The notes beneath the pieces are model-generated. The model did not search any database, was not told the DNA's origin, and was given only the letters and a program-made list of their open reading frames with translations. Below, in pieces: positions 51,349 through 60,198 of a stretch of 64,000 nt of DNA. Each line of letters starts with the position of its first letter. Within the stretch, counting starts at the first letter, position 1. Both the position numbers and the translations under genes were made by a program. This DNA comes from Aurantiacibacter marinus (GTDB lineage Bacteria > Pseudomonadota > Alphaproteobacteria > Sphingomonadales > Sphingomonadaceae): positions 868,001-932,000 of the forward strand of contig NZ_LDCP01000001.1 of NCBI RefSeq assembly GCF_001021555.1, given 5' to 3'.

Positions 51349-51569
51349 CCCTTGAACTTGTGCTGTGTGCTCGCCGGGTATTGTTCCAGCATTTCACGTG
51401 GCCGCGTGGGACGATCAAGCAATTCGCCACCACAGTTGGGGCAAACATCATCCACGGCTTCGGAGCACGCCGCGCAGAAGGTGCATTCAAAGCTGCAAAT
51501 GAATCCTCCGGGCAATTGCGCAGGCAAGCCCGTACCGCAGCGTTCGCAATCGGGGCGCATTTCCAGCAT
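51345..51569 (-). CDS. DUF1272 zinc-ribbon protein
   Basis: A 74-residue protein with the DUF1272 pattern: MRPDCERCG at the start, then CSFECTFCAAC and VCPNCGGEL, giving four closely spaced Cys pairs likely to bind two zinc ions. The ATG at 51569 overlaps the glmM stop (TGATG) and its stop overlaps thiD. Its function is unknown; the tight coupling between glmM and thiD is a matter of gene order only. Confidence 0.88.
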   Translation of the reverse strand: MLEMRPDCERCGTGLPAQLPGGFICSFECTFCAACSEAVDDVCPNCGGELLDRPTRPREMLEQYPASTQHKFKG

Positions 51570-52906
51570 CAGATGGCCTTGGTCACCGCTTCGCAAATGT
51601 CATCCACCAACCGGTTGACCTGCACCTCGTCATCGCCTTCGGCCATTACGCGCACGAGTGGTTCCGTGCCCGATTTGCGGATTACCAATCGTCCGTTTCC
51701 GGTTAGTTCAGCCTGCGCGGCCGCGATAACGTCCTGTACGTTTTGTGCCTCCAGAGGATCGGCATCTTCATAACGGACGTTCTTGAGAACCTGCGGAACA
51801 GGATCGAAGACATGCAGCAGTTCGCTGGCAGGTTTGCCGGTCCGGACCATCGCGGCGAGCACTTGCAATGCGGCAACGGTACCATCGCCGGTGGTCGCAT
51901 GGTCAAGCAGGATCATATGTCCCGACTGTTCGCCGCCGACATTGTATCCGCCCGCCTTCATCGCCTCCAGCACGTAGCGATCACCCACTTGCGTGCGCAC
52001 AAGGTCCAGCCCTTGGCCCTGAAGGAAACGTTCGAGGCCGAGGTTTGACATGATGGTCGAGACAACGCCGCCGCCGCGCAGCAGGCCGCGCGCGGCCCAG
52101 CGGCTGCCGATCAGCGCCATGATCTGATCGCCGTCGACTTCCTGGCCCTTCTCGTCGATTACAATCAGGCGGTCGGCATCACCGTCCAGCGCGATACCGA
52201 TATCTGCACCCTCCGCGACAACGCGGGCCTTGATCGCGCCCAACGCGGTGGAGCCGACACCGTCGTTGATGTTCTTGCCATTGGGTTCCACGCCAATGGC
52301 GATGACTTTCGCGCCCAATTCCCAGATGGCGGTGGGGGTGACATTGTACGCAGCACCATTGGCGCAATCGACCACGATTTTCATCCCGTCGAGCCGCAGG
52401 TCCACTGGCAGTGCGCGTTTGACCGCGTGGATATAGCGCCCGCGCGCATCGTCGATCCTGCGGGCCCGGCCAATGGCATCGCCCTCTGCCAGCGGCTGCT
52501 CGACTTCCATCGCTGCTTCAATGGCTTCCTCATCTTCGTCGGACAGTTTGAAGCCGTCAGGCCCGAACAGCTTGATGCCGTTGTCGGGATAGGCGTTGTG
52601 GCTGGCGGAAATCATCACGCCGATATCGGCGCGCATTTCGCGGGTAAGCAAAGCGACTGCCGGGGTGGGCAGGGGCCCGGTCATGATTACGTCCATGCCG
52701 ACACTGGTGAAGCCCGCGACCAGAGCGTTTTCCATCATGTAGCCGGACAGCCGAGTATCCTTGCCGATCACAACGCGGTGCTTGTGATCGCCGCGCAGGA
52801 AGTGGCGGCCAGCGGCCTGACCTACCTTCATCGCGATCGCTGCATTCAGTTTCTTGCTGTTGGCCCGTCCGCGTATGCCGTCGGTACCGAAATAGGTGCG
52901 TCCCAT
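51569..52906 (-). CDS. glmM: Phosphoglucosamine mutase
   Basis: A 445-residue phosphohexomutase that interconverts glucosamine 6- and 1-phosphate for UDP-GlcNAc, and hence peptidoglycan and LPS. The catalytic phosphoserine is S102 in ISASHN, the metal loop is DGDADR and the phosphate-binding loop near the C-terminus is RKSGTEP. The ATG at 52906 ([13 protein letters not shown]) is the family start. The enzyme is usually essential. Confidence 0.96.
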   Translation of the reverse strand: MGRTYFGTDGIRGRANSKKLNAAIAMKVGQAAGRHFLRGDHKHRVVIGKDTRLSGYMMENALVAGFTSVGMDVIMTGPLPTPAVALLTREMRADIGVMISASHNAYPDNGIKLFGPDGFKLSDEDEEAIEAAMEVEQPLAEGDAIGRARRIDDARGRYIHAVKRALPVDLRLDGMKIVVDCANGAAYNVTPTAIWELGAKVIAIGVEPNGKNINDGVGSTALGAIKARVVAEGADIGIALDGDADRLIVIDEKGQEVDGDQIMALIGSRWAARGLLRGGGVVSTIMSNLGLERFLQGQGLDLVRTQVGDRYVLEAMKAGGYNVGGEQSGHMILLDHATTGDGTVAALQVLAAMVRTGKPASELLHVFDPVPQVLKNVRYEDADPLEAQNVQDVIAAAQAELTGNGRLVIRKSGTEPLVRVMAEGDDEVQVNRLVDDICEAVTKAI

Positions 52907-53086
52907 AGTTCTCTCTTGCCAGAGGTGAAGCTCGGCGCCTGCATGCCGCCTTGAGCCCATCTTGTCACGCGCGAAGCGGGTAGACATCATCAGCAAGAAT
53001 TTATAGCCGCCAAACATGCAACTCCAGCGCGTCTCGGGCGTTGGCATGGCAAGACACAAATTTCAAAACAGGAAGGACGAAACCCA

Positions 53087-53698
53087 ATGGCTTTCACACT
53101 CATGCCGCTGCCTTACGATTCAGAAGCAATTGCGCCTGCGATTACAGCAGAAACTTTCAGCTATCATCATGGCAAGCATCATCAGGCTTATGTCACCAAG
53201 ACCAACGACGCAATCGAAGGCACTGCCCATGCCGACAAGTCTCTGGAAGAGGTCGTTGCAGCATCGCGTGGCAGCGATCAGGGATTGTTCAACAATTCCG
53301 CACAAGTCTGGAACCACGGTTTCTACTGGCATTCGCTGACGCCAAACAGCACCGGGCCTAGCGGTGAACTTGCTGCGAAGATCGAAGAAAGCTTCGGTTC
53401 GCTGGGCGAACTTACCGATCTGCTCAAAAGCAAGGGCGCAGGCCATTTTGCCAGCGGCTGGGTATGGCTCGTTGAAAACGGCGGCAAGCTCGAAGTGGTC
53501 GATACGCATGATGCCGACACAGTGGCCGATAAGGGTATGAACCCGTTGCTGGTCATCGACCTGTGGGAGCACGCCTATTATCTGGATCACCAGAATGCCC
53601 GGCCGAGCTATCTTTCAGCTGTTGTTGACGGCCATCTGAACTGGGATTTCGCCGCCGAGAACCTGGCGCGCGGTACGGCCTGGACTTACCCCGCCTGA
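53087..53698 (+). CDS. sodB: Superoxide dismutase [Fe]
   Basis: A 203-residue Fe/Mn-family superoxide dismutase. The metal ligands are H27, H77 (QVWNH), D158 and H162 (VIDLWEH). The Gln in NNSAQVWNH, in the second coordination sphere, and the GGKL/SGW region favour the Fe form. There is no signal peptide, so the enzyme acts in the cytoplasm. The promoter region is about 180 bases between it and the divergent glmM. Confidence 0.96.
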   Translation: MAFTLMPLPYDSEAIAPAITAETFSYHHGKHHQAYVTKTNDAIEGTAHADKSLEEVVAASRGSDQGLFNNSAQVWNHGFYWHSLTPNSTGPSGELAAKIEESFGSLGELTDLLKSKGAGHFASGWVWLVENGGKLEVVDTHDADTVADKGMNPLLVIDLWEHAYYLDHQNARPSYLSAVVDGHLNWDFAAENLARGTAWTYPA

Positions 53699-53718
53699 CA
53701 GGCGCATCAAATGATCTG

Positions 53719-53756
53719 AAAAGGCCCGCATTCCTGCAAGGAGTGCGGGCCTTTTT
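53719..53756 (+). terminator. Bidirectional Rho-independent terminator
   Basis: A 12-bp perfect stem (AAAAGGCCCGCA with its complement at 53744-53755), extended by four pairs near the loop, has T-runs on the 3-prime side on both strands. It lies between the convergent sodB and AI-2E-transporter genes. Confidence 0.92.
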
Positions 53757-53781
53757 CATGGGCGCTCAGGATCTGGTGGAG

Positions 53782-54939
53782 TTAGTCTTCCGCCTGAAGA
53801 TCAAGGACATTGGTAGCAAACAGCGGTTCCCCGAACAGAAATCCGATGAAGTTGGGGCGCCCCAGGTGATCGACCAGAGCGGTCAGCGTCAGCAGGATGG
53901 GCACCGAAAGCAACGCGCCGACCACGCCCCATATCCATCCGAAATAAGACAGGGCGAGCAGGATCGCGACGGGATTCATCGTAAAGCGCGCCCCGAGAAC
54001 GCTTGGGGTTACCACGTTCGCTTCAATCGTGTGCAGGCCGAAATAGGCTGCTGCCGGGATCATTCCCAGAAACACCGACTCCGCCGACCCAAGGCCGAAC
54101 AGGCCAAGCAATACCACCATCAGAAGCGGGCCGACGTAAGGTACGAAGTTGAGCAGCGCCGCCAGCCCGCCCCACATAACCGGTGCATCCATACCGAGCG
54201 CCCACGCGCCTAAAGCAACCACCACTCCGACACCTGTGTTGATGAGGCCGACGGTCAGGATATAGGCTGCCACACGGTCTTGTACTTCGCGCATCGCGCG
54301 CGCAGCTTTCAGGCTGGAGCCGACCTGTTGGCGTTCCAGCAGCAATCGGCGGCGCAGGCGCACGCGTGCCTCGATCATGAAGAAGGCGAGCAGGAAAGTC
54401 AGCAGCACTTCCAGCAAGACGGTGGGTGTCGCCAGGGCAAGCTGCTCGAGCATTGTAGGGCTTGCCAGCACGACTTTCTGCGAACCATCGCCGGACAATG
54501 CGGCCAATTGCCGGTTCAGCTCGCCCACCCAGGCGAAGGTCATTTGCAGATCGTTGAAATGCTCTCCCACCTGCCGGGCCATTGACGGTATCTCGTCATA
54601 AAGCGTGATCGCCGGCGTCAGCACGGCGGTAAGCGCCAAAGCCAGAACGGCGAAGAATACGAGCAATGCCATCAGGGAAGCGAGGAAGTTGGGGATGCCC
54701 CAATAGGCCAGCTTGTCCGCCAATGGCGACAGAATGATGGTTACGATCAGGCCGGCAACCAGCGGCAGAAACACCACCGAGCCTATCGACAAGACGAAAG
54801 GCAGAGCAAGGAACAGCCCAATCGCCAGCAGCACAACAAGCGCGGAAATCAGCCGCACTTCCTGTGCAGCAAAGGTCAAGGGTGTAGGGTCCGGCAAGTC
54901 CGGTTCGTGGGTGTCGCTCTTATCCCGTGACGCGGTCAT
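53782..54939 (-). CDS. AI-2E family transporter (PerM/TqsA-like)
   Basis: A 385-residue membrane protein with about eight predicted helices in the usual pattern of the AI-2 exporter family: a first pair (LISALVVLLAIGLFLALPFVL), a long central cytosolic/periplasmic region, and the C-terminal helices including GLGSAESVFLGMIPAAAYF and EANVVTPSVLGARFTMNP. The family is named for autoinducer-2 export, but many members are antiporters with unrelated substrates, so a quorum-sensing role is not implied. Confidence 0.9.
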   Translation of the reverse strand: MTASRDKSDTHEPDLPDPTPLTFAAQEVRLISALVVLLAIGLFLALPFVLSIGSVVFLPLVAGLIVTIILSPLADKLAYWGIPNFLASLMALLVFFAVLALALTAVLTPAITLYDEIPSMARQVGEHFNDLQMTFAWVGELNRQLAALSGDGSQKVVLASPTMLEQLALATPTVLLEVLLTFLLAFFMIEARVRLRRRLLLERQQVGSSLKAARAMREVQDRVAAYILTVGLINTGVGVVVALGAWALGMDAPVMWGGLAALLNFVPYVGPLLMVVLLGLFGLGSAESVFLGMIPAAAYFGLHTIEANVVTPSVLGARFTMNPVAILLALSYFGWIWGVVGALLSVPILLTLTALVDHLGRPNFIGFLFGEPLFATNVLDLQAED

Positions 54940-54983
54940 CGCGCGGCCCCTGTGCCAGTCGCCCGCGATGCGCAGGCGATGTG

Positions 54984-55619
54984 TTATTTAATAATTGCTG
55001 TCGTTTCCCCGCGACCGGCTGCTACTTCATCCAGCTCCTCCAGGATGGCGCGATGCGCGGATGGATCTCCGATTGCGCGATCAGGAATGTCGCCGTCCTG
55101 GATCATGCTGGCCAATGCCGATCGCGCGCGGCCCACACGGCTTTTGATCGTACCAACAGCACAGCCGCAAATATTGGCTGCTTCTTCATATGAAAAGCCG
55201 CCGGCACCAACCAGCAACAATGCCTCACGCCGTTCTGGCGGCAAGGTCAGCAACGCGCGGTGCAGGTCAGACAGGTGGATCGGTTCTTCCTGACCGGCAG
55301 GCGCGGTGAGAATACGTTCCGCCACACCTTCATCATATTCGCCGCGAAAGCGATTGCGGCGCATGTCGGTAAGGTAGGCATTGCGCAGGATCACAAACGT
55401 CCAGGCACGCATGGATGTGCCCGGTTCGAAGCGTTGCTGCGCAGCCCAGGCCTTTAGCAAAGCTTCCTGTACCAGATCGTCAGCCATGTCGGGACGGCCG
55501 CAGAGGCCGCGTGCAAAGGCGCGCAGGTGCGGAACGACCTCGGTCAGTTCCCGCTTGAAGTCATGCTTGTCCTGCTCGCTGCGTTCGGGCAGCTCGCGTT
55601 TTGTTTCAGGCTTGCTCAT
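54984..55619 (-). CDS. ecfG: General-stress ECF sigma factor EcfG
   Basis: A 211-residue ECF sigma factor. Region 2 (LRAFARGLCGRPDMADDLVQEALLKAWAA, then AWTFVILRNAYLTDMRR) and region 4 (LTLPPERREALLLVGAGGFSYEEAANICGCAVGTIKSRVGRAR) are both complete. The sequence is of the EcfG type that controls the alphaproteobacterial general stress response, sequestered by NepR and released through PhyR. It overlaps nepR by four bases. EcfG-type promoter motifs in the upstream region point to autoregulation. phyR is not in the window. Confidence 0.95.
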   Translation of the reverse strand: MSKPETKRELPERSEQDKHDFKRELTEVVPHLRAFARGLCGRPDMADDLVQEALLKAWAAQQRFEPGTSMRAWTFVILRNAYLTDMRRNRFRGEYDEGVAERILTAPAGQEEPIHLSDLHRALLTLPPERREALLLVGAGGFSYEEAANICGCAVGTIKSRVGRARSALASMIQDGDIPDRAIGDPSAHRAILEELDEVAAGRGETTAIIK

Positions 55620-55798
55620 TTACCCTCGTTACCGTCCAGCTGGGAGAGCAGGTCCTTGAAAGTGTCGGGCAGCGGCTCGTCCAGCACGCTGTCATAAAGG
55701 CGTTTCAGCCCGGAAGCCCAATCTGGATCGCTCGGATGGGTATCATCCGCGTTTTGCGGAACCGATGCAACCTTCTTGTCGTCCTTGGAGGATGTCAT
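55616..55798 (-). CDS. nepR: NepR-type anti-sigma factor
   Basis: A 60-residue protein with the NepR core motif LKRLYDSVLDEPLPDTFKDLL, the amphipathic helix pair that clamps EcfG. Flanking residues are charged and disordered, as in known NepR proteins. The ATG at 55798 (MTSSKDD) is preferred over 55858. Its stop overlaps the ecfG start (ATGA). Confidence 0.93.
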   Translation of the reverse strand: MTSSKDDKKVASVPQNADDTHPSDPDWASGLKRLYDSVLDEPLPDTFKDLLSQLDGNEGK

Positions 55799-55842
55799 TG
55801 CAGTATTATTTCCCGTCAGGGCTGTCCGATCGCTTTTGTTCG

Positions 55843-55867
55843 GGAACAGCCTGCGCAAGTTGGTGTT
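55843..55867 (+). promoter_or_regulatory. Candidate EcfG-type promoter of the sensor kinase
   Basis: On the plus strand GGAAC, 16 bases and TGTT resemble the EcfG consensus. A second plus-strand copy, GGAAC-N16-GGTT, overlaps the minus-strand promoter at 55881-55905. Either could drive the kinase gene at 56010. Confidence 0.5.
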
Positions 55868-55882
55868 GGTATGTCACATCGG

Positions 55883-55907
55883 AACGACACGCCGCGCATC
55901 CGGTTCC
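55883..55907 (-). promoter_or_regulatory. EcfG-type promoter of nepR-ecfG
   Basis: On the minus strand GGAAC, 16 bases and CGTT match the consensus (GGAAC-N16/17-CGTT) of general-stress sigma factors of this class. It lies about 85 bases upstream of the nepR start and supports positive autoregulation. Confidence 0.75.
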
Positions 55908-56009
55908 CCGGATATTGTATTTTGCGTGATTGCCAAATTGCATGAAAGCGAAGCAGTTGGCGATCCGGGAACTTGTATGGTGATCGCTTGGGGCGGTTAA
56001 GGAGTTATC

Positions 56010-57683
56010 TTGCAGCAGCAAAGTGGCCAGAGAAGCAGGACGAAACGGTGGCTGCTGCGCTATCCGCGCGCCATGCCGCTTGGCATCTTCTGTCTGATCG
56101 CGGCGATTACCGTGCTCAGTATCTTCGCAATCGAGCGGGTACAGGTTCAGCGCGATAATGCGCAGCTTAACGCCCGGGCGACTGCCATTGCATCTGCGCT
56201 GGAAAGACGTGCAAATGCTAGCAGCGCTTACCTGCGGGCGGGCGCAGCACTGCTTTCCACAATGGACGAAGTACCGCCCGACGATTTCCGTCGGTTTGTC
56301 TCCGAATTGCGACTTGATGCCGATTACCGTGGTGCAGAAGGAATTGGCTGGGCGCGTGTTGTGACGCCATCGCAGGTTGAAGATTTCAATGCCTTCGCCG
56401 CGCAATCGGATACCGGTGGTTATGAATTGTATCCGCTGCCCGATGGAAGCCAGCCGATTTCATTGCCGGTAACATATCTGCAGCCGGATACTGAACGTAA
56501 TCGCCGCGCGCTCGGCTTCGATATGTATTCCGAGCCTGTTCGCCGCGCCGCCATGCAAGAGGCTGAACGCACTGCACGTCCAACCGCCAGTAATATGGTG
56601 GTATTGCAGCAGGAAGGTTCCGAAGAGGCACCGGGCTTCTTGGTTTATATGCCCGTATTCGAAGCACGCGGGGGCGGCAGGGCTTTGAAGGGATTTATCT
56701 ACAGCCCGTTTAACGCAGAAGATTTCCTGCAGAGCGCGCTGGAACTGGAGGACGCCGGTACATACGGCGTCCGGCTTTATGATGGCACGCCCAGCGAGGA
56801 TGCCCTGATCGCGGCCACGGTCGATAATGAAACCGAAGGTGTGCGCCAGATCAGCCAGATCGTCACAATCGCCAACAATCCCTGGGTACTGGTTATAAGT
56901 GAGCGGAATGCTGCCGGCCTTGCCGGTTTGTCTATGGCTACGCTCATCTTCGGTCTGCTGGTTGCTGCGTTGATGATGTTACTCGTGCGGATGCTGACCC
57001 AGCAGGCACAGGAAGATGAAGCATCCCTTGTATGGTTCGAAGAGCAGGCGTCGATACGCAACACTCTGACGCGGGAACTGAACCACCGCGTCAAGAACAC
57101 GCTGGCGAATGTCCTTTCGATCATCGCACTCACCCGCAGGCGAGCCGATTGTGTCGAAACTTTTGCGACGTCGCTTGATGGCCGCATTCGTGCGCTGTCG
57201 GCCACGCATGATCTGCTGACCCAGTCGGATTGGGGATCGACGCCGGTGCGGGACGTGGTCCAGGCTGAATTGCTGCCTTATGCCCAGGGCAGTGATCAAA
57301 AGGTCAGCATGACTGGCCCCGATGTTGAGCTTGCGCCCAATGACGCGCTTTCACTGGGTCTGGCGATCCATGAACTGGCCACCAATGCTGCAAAATATGG
57401 CGCGCTCAGCCAATCTGGCGGCATGGTCACGATTGTGTGGAAATTGGTGGAGCCGACGCTTTGCCGGGTGGAATGGCTGGAACGCGGCGGCCCGGCAGTT
57501 TCGCAGGATCGCAAGCGCGGCTTCGGAACGGATCTGATCGAGCGGATTGTGGCCCACGAACTGCGCCACCCTGTTGAACTGGATTTTGATCCAGAGGGCG
57601 TCCGCTGCGTGCTGCTTATTCCGGTGCGCCGCGCGACGGAATTCATGATCCGCGCCAATCGGGACAAGCCGACCGAAAATTAA
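56010..57683 (+). CDS. CHASE-domain HWE/HisKA_2 sensor histidine kinase
   Basis: A 557-residue sensor kinase. Membrane helices lie at about residues 23-43 and 302-327, bracketing a periplasmic CHASE domain (about 60-290). The cytosolic part holds a HisKA_2/HWE dimerisation domain with the phospho-accepting H359 in LNHRVKNT and an ATPase domain (IHELATNAAKYGAL as the N box, and RGFGTDLI). Kinases of this type in Sphingomonadales feed PhyR in the general stress response. The start is TTG at 56010 after AAGGAG. It is divergent from nepR-ecfG across the EcfG-type promoters. Confidence 0.92.
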   Translation: MQQQSGQRSRTKRWLLRYPRAMPLGIFCLIAAITVLSIFAIERVQVQRDNAQLNARATAIASALERRANASSAYLRAGAALLSTMDEVPPDDFRRFVSELRLDADYRGAEGIGWARVVTPSQVEDFNAFAAQSDTGGYELYPLPDGSQPISLPVTYLQPDTERNRRALGFDMYSEPVRRAAMQEAERTARPTASNMVVLQQEGSEEAPGFLVYMPVFEARGGGRALKGFIYSPFNAEDFLQSALELEDAGTYGVRLYDGTPSEDALIAATVDNETEGVRQISQIVTIANNPWVLVISERNAAGLAGLSMATLIFGLLVAALMMLLVRMLTQQAQEDEASLVWFEEQASIRNTLTRELNHRVKNTLANVLSIIALTRRRADCVETFATSLDGRIRALSATHDLLTQSDWGSTPVRDVVQAELLPYAQGSDQKVSMTGPDVELAPNDALSLGLAIHELATNAAKYGALSQSGGMVTIVWKLVEPTLCRVEWLERGGPAVSQDRKRGFGTDLIERIVAHELRHPVELDFDPEGVRCVLLIPVRRATEFMIRANRDKPTEN

Positions 57684-57748
57684 ACGGCGGCGGCGTTCGG
57701 TTGAAGGGTTGCTGGACTGGCAACATAGGCCATTCTACACACCGGGCA

Positions 57749-58528
57749 ATGCGGCCCCTTTCGATCTTTGTGCGATTCCTCTCGGGCCTGTTTCTGGCTG
57801 CGCTACTCGGTAGCTGCGCTGCGGCGCAGAGCCGGGGTCCGGTATTGTTGTCTCCTGCCAGCATGAAGGAATCGCTCGAAGCTGTGGCGGATGCATGGGC
57901 GGCACAAGGTAATGCCCGTCCTGTCTTGTCCTTTGCAGGATCCGGAGCGCTTGCCCGCCAGGTCGAACGCGGAGCGCCAGCGGATATCATTGTTTCCGCC
58001 GATGCGGAATGGATGGACTGGCTCGAAGCGCGTGCGCTGATTGTCCCGGAAACGCGCCGCGTACTTGCCGGCAATGCGCTGGCGCTGATTGCAGCAAGCC
58101 CGGTGGATGCGCACAGCTCCATTGCCGGTCACTTGCGCTTGGCGGGAAATACCAGACTGGCGATAGGGGATCCTGGGTCGGTCCCGGCTGGCCGCTATGC
58201 CCGTGCCGCTTTGCAGAACATGGGCCTATGGCATGACGTGCAGGACAAAATCGTGCCGACCGAAAATGTGCGTGCGGCGCTGGCGCTGGTGCAGGCAGGC
58301 GAGGCGCAATTGGGTATCGTCTACGCCACCGATGCTGCCGCGTCGGACCGGGTTTACCTGGCGGCGATCTTCGATCCCCGTGATACGCCGGAAATTTCTT
58401 ATCCCGCAGCACGCCTCTCTGCTGCACAGCACCCGCAGACCGGCGCGTTGCTGGAGTTCCTTTCAGGGCCCGTCGCGCAAGAGATTTACGCTGCGCACGG
58501 GTTCACTCCGCAAAAGGCCGCGACCTGA
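57749..58528 (+). CDS. modA: Molybdate-binding lipoprotein ModA
   Basis: A product of about 259 residues with a lipoprotein signal (LFLAALLGSC, lipidated Cys near residue 23). The body is the ModA-type periplasmic binding fold: VLLSPASMKESLE at the start, SGALARQVERGAPADIIVSADAEWMD for oxyanion binding, then GDPGSVPAGRYARAAL and a C-terminal SGPVAQEIYAAHGF. It should deliver molybdate, or possibly tungstate, to ModB. The ATG at 57749 gives the shorter signal. Its stop overlaps the modB start (TGATG). Confidence 0.94.
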   Translation: MRPLSIFVRFLSGLFLAALLGSCAAAQSRGPVLLSPASMKESLEAVADAWAAQGNARPVLSFAGSGALARQVERGAPADIIVSADAEWMDWLEARALIVPETRRVLAGNALALIAASPVDAHSSIAGHLRLAGNTRLAIGDPGSVPAGRYARAALQNMGLWHDVQDKIVPTENVRAALALVQAGEAQLGIVYATDAAASDRVYLAAIFDPRDTPEISYPAARLSAAQHPQTGALLEFLSGPVAQEIYAAHGFTPQKAAT

Positions 58529-59220
58529 TGTTGTCCGGCGCAGAGTGGGCGGTAATTGCCTTGTCCTTGCGCGTCAGCCTGGTGGCTATGCTGGTCACGC
58601 TGCCGCCTGCATATGCGCTGGCCTGGCTGATTGCACGGCGGCGCTTTCCCGGACGGATGCTGCTGGATGCGGCAATTCATCTTCCGCTTGTTTTACCGCC
58701 GGTTGTCACCGGCTGGCTGCTGTTGATAGTGCTGGGGCGCAATGGCCCTGTCGGCGGTTGGCTGGAGTCGAATTTTGGCATAACGCTGGTGTTTAACTGG
58801 CTGGGTGCAGCGGTGGCGGCAGCGGTAATGGCCTTGCCGCTTATGGTGCGCGCAATGCGTTTATCGATCGAAGCAGTCGACCGGCGGCTGGTCGGCGCGG
58901 CGCGCACGCTTGGGGCAACCCCGCTCAAAGCATTTCTTACGATCACCTTGCCGCTTAGCCTGCCCGGAATTGCAGCCGGAGCCATGCTCGGCTTTGCCCG
59001 GTCACTGGGCGAATTCGGTGCGACGATCACCTTTGCGGCGAATATCGAAGGGCAAACCCGCACTTTGCCACTGGCAATTTACACCGGACTGCAAGTGCCC
59101 GGCAGCGAAAGCGCGGTCACGCGGCTGGCGGTGATTTCGATCGTGCTTTCGCTAGGCGCGCTGCTGGCATCAGAATGGCTGGTGCGCCGTTCGCAAGGAT
59201 CGCGCGCGCATGTCCTTTGA
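58528..59220 (+). CDS. modB: Molybdate ABC transporter permease ModB
   Basis: A 230-residue permease with about five membrane helices. The cytosolic EAA loop is clear in GAARTLGATPLKAFLTITLPLSLPGI, which contacts the ATPase, and GFARSLGEFGATITFA is a conserved ModB block. It is coupled to modA by overlapping codons and overlaps modC by 11 bases. Confidence 0.95.
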   Translation: MLSGAEWAVIALSLRVSLVAMLVTLPPAYALAWLIARRRFPGRMLLDAAIHLPLVLPPVVTGWLLLIVLGRNGPVGGWLESNFGITLVFNWLGAAVAAAVMALPLMVRAMRLSIEAVDRRLVGAARTLGATPLKAFLTITLPLSLPGIAAGAMLGFARSLGEFGATITFAANIEGQTRTLPLAIYTGLQVPGSESAVTRLAVISIVLSLGALLASEWLVRRSQGSRAHVL

Positions 59221-59860
59221 TGTCGATCTTGAATTGACCCTTGGCGATCAGCGCATCGCCATAGCGTTTGCTTCAGATGCAAAGCTGGCGGCGTTGGTGG
59301 GGCCGTCGGGTGCAGGAAAGACAAGCGTTCTGAACGCTATTTCGGGCTTGCTCAAACCCAGTTCGGGACGGGTCGCCGTGGCCGGGAACATGTTGTTCGA
59401 CAGCGCGGCAAAGCTTGATGTGCCGCCGGATCAGCGCCGGGCCGGATACGTCTTTCAGGACGCGCGCCTGTTCCCGCACCGCCGTGTTTCGGCCAATCTC
59501 GCCTACGGGGAAAAACTTGCCCGGCCTGCCGAAGTGTGGATCACCCGAGGCGAAGTTTGCGACCTTCTGGAAATCGGTGCTTTGCTTGACCGCTGGCCAG
59601 CGACACTTTCAGGCGGGGAAACACGGCGCGTGGCAATCGCAAGGGCACTGCTGGCGGCACCAAAATTCCTGCTGCTGGACGAACCATTATCCTCGCTCGA
59701 TCCTGCGCGCGCCGAACGGCTTGCCGCATTGATTGAACGTATTCGTGACGAATTGGCGATCCCCATCCTGCTGGTCAGCCATTCTGCCAGCGAGGTAGAG
59801 CGGCTGGCCGATCAGGTCGTGACCATGCCTTCGCCATCGGAACGTCCTATCGACAGTTGA
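59210..59860 (+). CDS. modC: Short molybdate ABC transporter ATPase ModC
   Basis: A 216-residue ABC ATPase. The Walker A motif is VGPSGAGKTS, the signature is LSGGETRRVAIARALL, Walker B is LLLDEPLSSLD, and the His switch is in LLVSHSASE. At about 216 residues it lacks the C-terminal MOP/TOBE domain of typical ModC (about 350), which normally senses molybdate. It overlaps modB by 11 bases, completing a modABC operon. Confidence 0.92.
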   Translation: MSFDVDLELTLGDQRIAIAFASDAKLAALVGPSGAGKTSVLNAISGLLKPSSGRVAVAGNMLFDSAAKLDVPPDQRRAGYVFQDARLFPHRRVSANLAYGEKLARPAEVWITRGEVCDLLEIGALLDRWPATLSGGETRRVAIARALLAAPKFLLLDEPLSSLDPARAERLAALIERIRDELAIPILLVSHSASEVERLADQVVTMPSPSERPIDS

Positions 59861-60198
59861 ACGGTGTGTCCGAAAATCGAGCAGACTGGTACTCAGTGAC
59901 GCGTGCCAGTGGCAGGCGATCCAGCGCGCCTTTTCGGATTCATTTTCGCTTCGGGCAATGGGAAAGCCATGTCGGCCAGGGCCGCTGTCACATCACGGAG
60001 CGCCAATACCGTCTGTGGCAGGTGTGGCCCCAAGGCCGACCCTTCGGTAACTGAGCCTTCAGTCGTGGATTGGGCTGATCTGCCGGGCGAAGGAGCGGTC
60101 TTTTCAGGCTCGGCACGGATGGGGCATGGCTTGCAACCGCGGCTCACTCTGTCAGATAGTCACATCTATCATCTGAAAGCTGAGGAATAGGCGCGCCT
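59861..60198. other. 338-base region between modC and glpD
   Basis: Short frames exist on both strands but none has recognisable family character. A 6-bp inverted repeat (TCAGAT at 60152 and ATCTGA at 60171) lies about 23 bases before the glpD start and may be an operator. No terminator or RNA gene is clear. Confidence 0.4.

Noticed and set aside
59893-60190. Overlapping short frames on both strands between modC and glpD
   Set aside because: The two frames cover the same bases on opposite strands, neither has a ribosome site or recognisable motif, so neither is called.
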